This document shows, in pieces, positions 56,066-64,000 of a stretch of 64,000 nt of DNA. The stretch is from Dermatemys mawii (Eukaryota; Chordata; Testudines; Dermatemydidae): NCBI GenBank assembly GCA_007922305.1, contig ML677358.1, positions 9,922,576-9,986,575 on the forward strand. Reading direction: 5' to 3'. Made by a program: the position numbers and the translations under genes. The notes under the pieces are model-generated. The model saw nothing but the letters and a program-made list of their open reading frames with translations. It did not search any database and was not told the origin of the DNA. Numbering within the stretch: the stretch's first letter is position 1; each line of letters starts with the position of its first letter.

Positions 56066-57140
56066 CCTCCTTGAGGTTTACTGAAAATATTCTGAAGACA
56101 ACTTTTGAAATATACTTTTCTTGTAAATCACAAATACAATAACATTGAGAATGAAATCTTCCTGCTGCACAGGTCTACTTTTCAGAGGAAATATGAAGGA
56201 AATTAACAACTTACCACTTCAGCAATGAGAAAAACATATTAATCTTTTACACAGAAGAGAGTGGCATCTGAATTTTGTAACTAAAAAGACTTCCTTAAAT
56301 ATGGAACATGGAATCAGCAGCCAAGGGGTTGTTTCATATTTTTATGAAAACAAGCAAAACACTAATGGTATGTTTACATAGGATATACTTTGAGTGCAGA
56401 ATGTCACCAACACTTCTCTTACATATCTTTGAATAAGATAGGAACCACCACATCACTCACAGAACAAATCTGATATGTTTGGAAATTAATTGCAAGCTAT
56501 AGTCTTAAATGTAGAAGGTAATATTTTAAGTTTTAAAAAAATTAAAGAGCGAGATCCACAGCTGGGGTAAGTCAGCAACTTCAATGGAGCTATAAAGGAC
56601 ATAACATTGCAAAGGTTTGCAACAAATTATTAACCTTTCTTTTGGTTCAGAAACTTGGTAGAGGTTTTGTATTTCCTAATTGCAAAATGTTACCATTTGG
56701 GTTGCAATGCAGTTTCTCTTATAACCACCATTTTTATTTGCACCTAATTTTCAGTAAAACTCTCCCTTAAGACTTGAATTTCCCGTATCTGGTCTCAGTA
56801 TAAAGGTGGATGGAAAGTTTGGCCCTTTCACGATCATCAGAAGAGAGAATAAAAATTGTACTTTTTCTACTAAGACCTTGAAGAAAACCTGTTTTATGGA
56901 GAAACAGAAAATATTCATAATGAACTCATTAACTGAGTGCCTTGCCAAAGAAGACTAACCTGACGAAAGGGCAAATGGAATTTTGCTGAGATCTGTTGAA
57001 ACTATTTATTTTTGCAGCTATTTGGAAATATGAAAGAAAAATCTGATTTTAGTGATTTTGTTATCACTTGCTCCATTTTTAACCCCCCCGCAAAGTTCAG
57101 AATTAATTGCAAATGTGACATTTACTCCTCATTTCAGACT
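56066..57140. other. Unassigned AT-rich sequence
   Basis: I recognised nothing other than a degenerate CAACTTCAATGGAG word near 56577. Confidence 0.4.
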
Positions 57141-57220
57141 ATATAGGGCCAGATCTTTTAATATTGGCATAGTTTCTTTGAAGTCAATAGAGTTTTGCTG
57201 ATTTACACCTGTTGAGGATC
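57141..57220. repeat. CCATTGACTTCAATGG-family fragment
   Basis: GGGCCAGATCTTTTAATATT and TTTGAAGTCAATAGAGTTTT then GATTTACACCTG follow the pattern of the palindromic family. Confidence 0.45.
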
Positions 57221-57399
57221 TCCCCCATCATATCTTATTCTTGGTTTTGCTGGTACAAGTTGTAAGGAGCCTAGATTTTGGATTTCGAGGGGAAATTCTT
57301 TGCAGGTGGGTTGCACATAGCTATGCAAATACATCTTAGACTGATGACAGTATTTCTGGATCACAAAGACAAGGCATAGAGAAAAACTATGTTTTTTTT

Positions 57400-57660
57400 T
57401 TTTTGGTTTTTTTTTTTACAAAAGGTTGTGTTCGGCACGGAAGAGATGAAGCTTTTATGCCAAATCTTATGGTTAAATATATAATCAGGTTCAGTTATTT
57501 ATTTTCCCCTGTCAATGATGTCTTGCAGCAAAGTGGCCTTTGTTCCGATATTAGATCAAAACAGCCATTCAGCATCCTGAGCCTTCAGAGGGTTTCATGG
57601 CATTTCCATGCGCCTTAGTCATGCTTATAAACAGACAAGAGGCCAAAGAAGAAGCCTTTT
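57400..57660. other. Repeat-free block, possible conserved non-coding element
   Basis: A poly-T run precedes a stretch without repeat words: TTCGGCACGGAAGAGATGAA, TTATTTTCCCCTGTCAATGA, TTTCATGGCATTTCCATGCG. It contains a 71-codon frame without a known motif. I note it only as a comparison target. Confidence 0.2.
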
Positions 57661-60589
57661 AAGGCACCAGTCAGGAACTGCTAGAAAAGCCATCCCAGAG
57701 TGTGGGATTTGAAATCCTGCAGCTGCCAAGCATGCTTCATGTGTGGTAATGGGTGTTGTTTCCAATGCTGAATGTCAGTAGAACATGTGGCTGCAAAAGG
57801 AGAGCAAGCACTGAAATAACACTGATGTATCAACTTGTTTTTGCAACTGCATTGCCACTTCAAAATGACAAAGCATGGATTTTTTGAAGGATAGAAGGGT
57901 GCTAACCCACATGAGGGCTAGATTCAACTTCCATTGACTTCAGTGGGAGCTGGATCAGACCTCGAGTCTGTGAACAAAGCATGGGTGTGCATTAGATATG
58001 TGTTGTAGAATTTACCAACTTTCTAGGAATATCAGGAATAAACAGCACAATCCAATCCAATAAGAAGTGATTCGTAAAGAGCAACTTCTAACCGAGGCCA
58101 GCTTCACCTTTAGATTTCAAGACCTTTAGGGGGAAACAATAACACTAGGGAATGTATTGAGTTTTCTGTATGACCATAACAACAGGACAGACAATGAAGA
58201 TCCTATTGGGCAGTAGCAATACTTGCAAAGCTATATTATATTCAAGACTCTTTCACAGCTTCTTTCACTTCACCAGCTGGTCTGAAGACTTCCAATCTCA
58301 ACAGCCCACATTTCTTTCTCTTCTTATCTGCACCCAGATCTCATAGAAATTTTTCTTCAGGCCCTACTCATTGAAAGTTGCACCTCCATAGCATATCCTT
58401 GCCTCCCTGCCAATGATGTTTCTCTGCGATATGGGCAAGGCTTTATTCGGAGTGCGTGGAGCTACTTGTACAGCTCTCAGATGGAATTCTGTATTGAAGC
58501 TGAATACAATTTGTTATATTTACAATTCCACTGGGGGTGAGGTGGGAAAAATGTTTCTAGCAAGCAGTAACAAACATCAGTGTCATCCTATTGGAGAAGA
58601 GCTCATAAGATCCCAAAATATCCTGTTTGAACATTACTTCCCTTTTAGGGGCCACCATTAAGTTCTTGCAATTGCCACTTGCTAGTAAGTTGAAATTCAC
58701 AGGGTCCTCTATAGACAGTATAGGATGCATCAGGCAAAAGGTAGAATTGTTCTTATGTCCTCAAGGGGCAGGGCGAAAAAAACTATGCCCAGTGGATGTT
58801 AGATGTGAAAGGGACAGAAATTGCACTATGTTCTCAACTCAGCCTCAGAAAATATGCCACAAAATGCTGTTGCATTAATTTTCAGGCCTGAGGTACACAA
58901 TAGCTGTCAGATTAGATGTGTAGTAGAAAAAGGAAGGAAAATATAGATGGAGAAAATTGGTAACCAATGCAGCCAGTGAGCATGCCCCTAACACTCCATC
59001 ACTTGGCAAGCAGTCCACTTTGCTGCCCGGGCTGCCCGCCTCAGGAAATACAAAGACCACTCTCTCAATGAAATGACAGAGTTCAATTGTCCACAATTAC
59101 TCAATCACTTTCAACAGGAGCATCCTGTGCATTCGTCTCTGACGGATTCTTTTTATTTGGGGAAAAAAAAGTAATGTCTTGATCTTTAGTGCCATCAGGT
59201 TGACTGAGGTTATCCGAACTGCTGAGAGAAGCTCACCTTATTCACAGTAACAGCAGCTGAGTTACCTCCCCACAAGCAACACAGAATTATGTCGTCATAA
59301 TTAGACAGAAATTTGACTTCATACTGAATCAAAATCAGCATTATTTGTAAGCGTTTCAGTTTGAAAATACGGTTAATTGAGAATAAATGATTTTCTAACC
59401 AATATGACGTGGCCTACAATACTCCTGGATGAGCAATAATTTTGTGATGACCCTAGGAGCCATCATAAGTTCTAGTTTCTAAGTAAAGGTAACAACCAGA
59501 GTCCTGTGTCTGAGTTACATTAGATATAGTTGCACCTGGGCAAAGACTGCACTGAGAACACCCTCTGTGATTCCTTTGGATGTAAACCAGGCACAGAATT
59601 TGGTCCAAAGCAATGTACTTTCAGTAATGGACATATATACTCTCTTCCCATGCTCTACAATTGAGAAATGTTACTTTTCACATGCATTATGGGATCCCAC
59701 CTCACAAGAGAGAAAAAAATAATTAGGGCTAGGTGACCCTCATAATGGTCAGAAGTCTGCCTCCAGTGAACATAGTCCAGCACTCTGCACGCTTATCCAG
59801 AGCACATTGGGACGTCTTGTTTCAGACAAGCAAGTAGCAATGTCAAGATAATGAGCAGATATGTGAATTTCCCAACAGTTCTTGGCATTTGCTGTTAGAA
59901 AAATGGCAAAATTACCCTTTCTTAAGGTATTCCTGCTTCTTGTCCTAGCTGCCACTAGAAAAACTGATAGGCGGATAAAATCTTTTAAAAGCAAAACAAT
60001 AAAGTAAACCCAGTTACTAAACAATAGAAGTTATACTTCTGAGTCTCAGAAAAGAAGGATTTTGTGTTCAAATCCAGTTGATGGAATTGATGGAGGGATA
60101 GCAATAGTTCAAGCCAGTTCTAAACAAGTACCACCATCCCTACTGGGATGCAGATTTCTTGCAAAATCCTTCAGTTCAAGGCAACGCTTTTCAACAGTTT
60201 CTACCATACATTCCTCTACTATTATTCTGTGTGCAGATAAATGGCATAAGACCATGTTCTGGTATGTTATTGTAGGACAAAGCTAATAAAACATCTGGCT
60301 CATTCTCAGAAACTTAACCTTCCAAACTACTCTCCTGATCTTCAAGGTTACTCCATTTTGCCTCTTTAACTTTGGAGTACATGTTTTAATTTTAACGCCT
60401 TTCATCTTAGGATTCGTGCAGCCTTTTCCGTTTTAAGAATTTGGTATCTTAAGTTTGAGCAAGATATTTCAGGTTAAAAGAATGTTTTAAATTAAAAGCC
60501 CCCTAATATGCATTTAATTTAGATGTATTAAGACCGTTTTGAAAGGTTAAATACCGTCTGATTAGAAAAATAATAGGGACATTTAGCAT
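57661..60589. other. Unassigned sequence, about 2.9 kb
   Basis: CCATTGACTTCAGTGGGAGC lies at 57931-57950, a clear palindrome-family member. No gene was recognised; the frames of up to 91 codons lack motifs. Confidence 0.4.
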
Positions 60590-60805
60590 TTTTGTAGTGC
60601 TCTACATCTTCCAAGGGTCTTTACAGACATAAAATAACCGTCACTATACCCTGTGAAACAGATGAGTAAATATTATTAAGATGGGAAACTGAGACAAGGA
60701 GAGGTTCAGTGGGATTGCCAAACAGTGGCTACAGAGGAAGCCAGAATCAGAGCTGGGTTTAGAAATCAGGAATTCCTTGCTCTCAGTCACATACTCAAAC
60801 CATTA
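60590..60805 (-). repeat. MIR-type SINE
   Basis: The plus strand reads TGTAGTGCTCTACATCTTCC, CTATACCCTGTGAAACAGAT, GAAACTGAGACAAGGAGAGG, AACAGTGGCTACAGAGGAAG and CCAGAATCAGAGCTGGGTTT. This is the full complement of a MIR from its 3' end to its head. Confidence 0.65.
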
Positions 60806-61336
60806 TGTGCCTCTGCAGAATAATAGTTACCCAATTAAAAAAATATTTAACAAAGACAGACTAGTCAGATATGGCCCAGAACCACAAAGATATTGAGGCT
60901 CCTAACTTCCACTGATTTCCTTTTCTCTGAAGTGAGGAGACTAAGTACCTTCGTAGATACGGCCTATAATCATTACAACTCAGTCATGATCAATTGGCAT
61001 TAAAAGCAACACACAATAGCAATCCACTTGGAAAGAGCCTTGGGGTTTTATGGAGCAGGAGCTGGAAGCTTAGGAATATGTGAATGTCAATAGCTTTTAA
61101 TACCCATAGTGCAGTGGAAAAAGTAATGTGTTAGATCTGATTCCTTATAAATGATAAGACAGTTCTTTTTATATTAAACAGTGAGTGATTATTGTAAAAT
61201 CAAATGTTCATATGTAGTTTGGGAAATGCAGGCATACATTATCTATTTTTATCATGGAATTCATATGTGTTAAATAACAAACTTAAATGGACTCTTGATT
61301 CCATGAAAGGTCACACAAGCTGCAGGTCAGCAACAG
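60806..61336. other. Unassigned sequence with a palindromic fragment
   Basis: A GGCTCCTAACTTCCACTGAT...GGCC segment lies near 60880-60965, probably a decayed palindromic repeat. Nothing else was recognised. Confidence 0.4.
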
Positions 61337-61384
61337 TACAATACAATACAATACAATACAATACAATACAATACAATACAATAA
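61337..61384. repeat. (TACAA)n microsatellite
   Basis: TACAA is repeated about nine to ten times without visible interruption. Its purity in otherwise decayed DNA suggests a recent or unstable expansion. A 148-codon frame at 61204-61650 runs through it and is not a gene. Confidence 0.95.
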
Positions 61385-62394
61385 ATATTATATTACATTG
61401 TGGAACCTTTATTCACACTGATAAGGATTTACTCACTCAAGAATTCCCATGGAAATCAGTGGGACTACTCTGTTGGCATTGGGGCTTCTTCGGTTTTACA
61501 ATGACTGTGATCATCCCATATAGCCAGATTCTGACAGTCTTATTCATGTTGTTTATGACTTACTTCCCCAATAGTCACACTGAAGTCAAAGGGACCACTT
61601 GTGGAGTAAGATGGTACTCACTGTCAGAAAGGTTGGCCTGCAATGGTTAAGGTAGGCTGTTAAGTGGAACCAATTCCTTATGGTTGCAATCCACTCCGTC
61701 TGTATGAAGGCCAAGTGATCAAGACTTATGTGGGTGGAGCGCAGCGAGGTTGGGAAGATAAAATTTGTCCTTGAGTGACAACCCAAGTCAGGCACATGAG
61801 GCTGCTACCTATGTTTGTTTTTCAATAATGTTACAGAATGTACATTGTTACTGTTGCTAGTTAACTTGGGACCTTTTCCTGATCTAGGGGAGAGACTGAA
61901 TGGCAGATGGGATGAAGCCACATTCAGCCAATTTTCACATTAATAAAACTGTAAATACACCTAAGAGAAACCTGTCTGTGAAACAAACACTTCCTAAAGC
62001 AAGGACTTTTGTATATGAAAATAATCTTCTTGACATCTGTTTAACTAATCCCTTGCATATCTGCAAATTGGTTCATTATAGCAAGTGAGACATATTTTAT
62101 GGAGTGAAAGATGTATTTGAAAATGCAGTCAATACTCTTGAGCAAACCTGAAATCTGAATTACAGAAGCAAATGGCTTCTAATTCTTCTTTTCTTCACTG
62201 TTCAGTTGCACTCAGTCTAGTTGAGAAGTAGCAATATAGCAGAATTATTTTGTCACCGAATACATTTTATATCTACTAATGAGATTAAAAGAGAGCCATT
62301 TTTAATACACAGATTAAACCTGATCTTGATATATCTGTACTTAAGTGCCCACTTATGTACCTAATGAATACTTCATTTATTAGTAATTACAGTG
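61385..62394. other. Unassigned sequence
   Basis: Two palindrome-family fragments lie near 61440-61465 and 61565-61590 (CACACTGAAGTCAAAGGGAC). No gene was recognised. Confidence 0.4.
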
Positions 62395-62522
62395 ACTCTA
62401 TCACCCCTCCTACTTCTCTTTGGATTGTAAACTCTTTTGTACAGTGCCTGGAACAATGGGACCCTTGATTGGGACTCCTAGACTCTACTGCAGTATAAAT
62501 GTTAAATATAATAATAATTAAA
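62395..62522 (+). repeat. L2/CORE-SINE-like 3' tail
   Basis: CTCTTTGGATTGTAAACTCT, TTTGTACAGTGCCTGGAACA, ATGGGACCCTTGATTGGGAC and TCCTAGACTCTACTGCAGTA are followed by (AATA)n. This is the standard retroposon 3' tail with its AT-rich terminal repeat. Confidence 0.6.
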
Positions 62523-62690
62523 AGAAAACCCGAGTGTTAGAGACAGAGTCAGATGTTTTTAATGTATTCATCGTAAATGGTCTATATTTTCTGTTAGGTG
62601 CAGGGTGGAATTATATAACTTGGAAATACAGATTAGTAGCTTTGGTCATGTTCTGTCTATTTCTATTTCTATTTCTATTAGAATGGTTTG
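62523..62690. other. Unassigned sequence with a (TATTTC)n stretch
   Basis: A short (CTATTT)n run lies near 62656-62678. Nothing else was recognised. Confidence 0.4.
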
Positions 62691-62830
62691 TAGATTTAAT
62701 AAAAAGCCTGCATGCTATTTGATGGATGCTACTACAATTAATGTAAAGAAACTGCTGACATTTAATTAATCACAGCCCATAAAACAGTTTTAATCAATTA
62801 AAAAAATATTTCCTCTCTTTTATTCATGGA
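62691..62830. other. Repeat-free AT-rich block, possible conserved non-coding element
   Basis: TACAATTAATGTAAAG, TTTAATTAATCACAGCC and CAGTTTTAATCAATTAA contain TAATTA-type homeodomain words in close spacing. This suggests, but does not prove, regulatory DNA. Confidence 0.2.
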
Positions 62831-64000
62831 ATGGCTTCACTGAATCTTTTCTTCTACGAGTTCAATCCCGTGTGAAGAGAATGAGTTGCTACCCGTTATA
62901 CAGCATGTCATGCCCTTCCCTTTCTCTCTGTAAACATGAACAGCTCAATTCCATGATGTGTTTTGATAAACTGCCAAGAACCAGCTAACGTACTATTTGC
63001 TGACAAGTATTTGTTGTTACTCCAAAAGCACTGAGCTTGTGTTCTGAGATAGTTTTTTAAAAATAGGGAATCTAAATTAAACAAGGGTGTGGAATCTCTT
63101 AAAACGTAGCTACTGTTCTTTCCCCAAAGGCAGTTGCAAACAGTCTGCCATTAGTATCTCATTTTGCTCTTTTGTAGTTTGTGATTTCTGGTGTAAATCA
63201 CAAAAGCCCAACCATTTTATTATTTTCTTTTTATAAAGGAGGACGTAAATGGGAGAGGCTGGAATCTCAGAACAAATATGATGAAACAAATCTGTTGACT
63301 CTACCGCTTGAATATTGGGGAAATCTCTATTAGCAGCTAGCAATATAGAGCCACATTTGTAAAGATATTTAGGAACCTTGACACACGGCAGTGGAGGGCA
63401 TACATACTATCAACTTCATTTCAGGAAGACCATATTTTAAAGAAGTCTCCTTTAAATATAAATCTCCATTGAATTATATACTGTGTGTATTTTTTCTGTG
63501 AGTAGCTTTGGATTGTGAGCTCACTCGATCAGTTGTATTGTTTCACAGTTAGTGGATAAGCTAGCTTACTGAGCAAGGACTTTATAGAGTTGAACTCAGT
63601 TCCAGAAGATTCTATCTGCCCAGTTCTGGAAAGCTAATAGATTGAAAAGGCAGCAGTGGGGAGGAAGGATGTGTGGAAACTTACAAAACCCAAATCTTTT
63701 TGATGTCTGTTTCTCAATGTGTCTCCAACAATACTGTTGTGTTAAACTGTGTACCTTGCTGTGGAGTCACGTCTATGCAATAAGACCTCCCACAAAGGAA
63801 ACCCAGAAAGCTGACCAAGGGCCTATACTGAAACCTCACCCCAGGGTGAGGTTACAAACCAGGCCCTTGAGATACTGATCTTAAGCTTGCTGTAAAATGA
63901 TGACGACGATACATGAACTGGCGTGGATCTGAGGCACAGGATCTTTCATTTTCATGTGTGTGGTGCACACTATAGATTGCCTTCCAAATTCAGCTGACAG
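62831..64000. other. Unassigned sequence to window end
   Basis: A CCACATTTGTAAAGATATTT phrase near 63345 is probably one arm of a palindromic repeat. The last frame (63642-63878, 78 codons) has no known motif. No gene was recognised. Confidence 0.4.

Noticed and set aside
61337..61384. CRISPR-like regular repeat
   Set aside because: It is a simple pentanucleotide microsatellite without spacers, in vertebrate DNA.
61204..61650. A 148-codon plus-strand frame
   Set aside because: It runs through the (TACAA)n microsatellite, whose QYNTIQYNTI translation lengthens it artificially.

Overview
The window is repeat-dense vertebrate nuclear DNA, most likely from a turtle (a crocodilian is the second choice). 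The basis is the mix of decayed CR1 LINEs, MIR-type SINEs, RTE- and L2-like LINE remnants, a Penelope-like retroelement, and many short palindromic elements built on a CCATTGACTTCAATGG core. I recognise these families from turtle and crocodilian genomes by memory, not by a database search. The DNA is AT-rich. I saw no operon, no bacterial gene, no convincing host protein-coding exon, no tRNA or rRNA gene and no CpG island. Open reading frames are short (at most about 150 codons) and match what is expected by chance or from dead transposons. The window therefore looks intergenic or deep intronic.

Layout. 1-10 kb: mostly unassigned sequence with a near-complete MIR (4.1-4.4 kb), palindromic elements, and two copies of a hAT-like MITE at 8.58 and 9.56 kb. 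The first MITE sits inside a MIR and has a perfect 8-bp target duplication. 10-18 kb: an L2/CR1-type LINE split by an AT-rich element (10.2-11.4 kb), a hairpin-rich MITE (14.0-14.2 kb), an RTE-type LINE 3' end on the minus strand (14.9-15.5 kb), a puzzling short ORF (15.9-16.2 kb) and an L2-like reverse transcriptase fragment on the minus strand (17.5-17.9 kb). 18-25 kb: mostly unassigned sequence, with a MITE, a MIR and a 0.5-kb repeat.

25.1-26.7 kb is the most structured locus. It is a Penelope-like element with inverted terminal copies, a GIY-YIG endonuclease remnant and a hammerhead-ribozyme-like core, split by a 0.68-kb TG...CA element. A second, inverted copy of that TG...CA element lies at 51.95-52.67 kb. 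27-50 kb: several conserved-looking but unassigned stretches, a composite hairpin element (29.9-30.3 kb), CR1 fragments (35.6, 40.6 and 44.3 kb), a solo-LTR-like insertion that splits the 40.6-kb CR1, and a LINE C-terminus ending in a zinc-finger-like motif (36.9-37.4 kb). 50-64 kb: an L2-like LINE reverse transcriptase (49.75-50.6 kb), more MIR and L2-tail fragments, and a (TACAA)n microsatellite at 61.3 kb.

Nothing here forms a working gene system. The content is a layered record of transposon insertions. The nesting gives relative ages: the TG...CA element is younger than the Penelope-like element, the hAT-like MITE is younger than the MIR, the LTR is younger than the CR1, and the AT-rich element is younger than the LINE it splits. 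The items most worth a second look are the ribozyme-like core in the Penelope-like terminal repeats, the paired TG...CA elements at AT microsatellites, and a few repeat-free blocks that may be conserved regulatory DNA.
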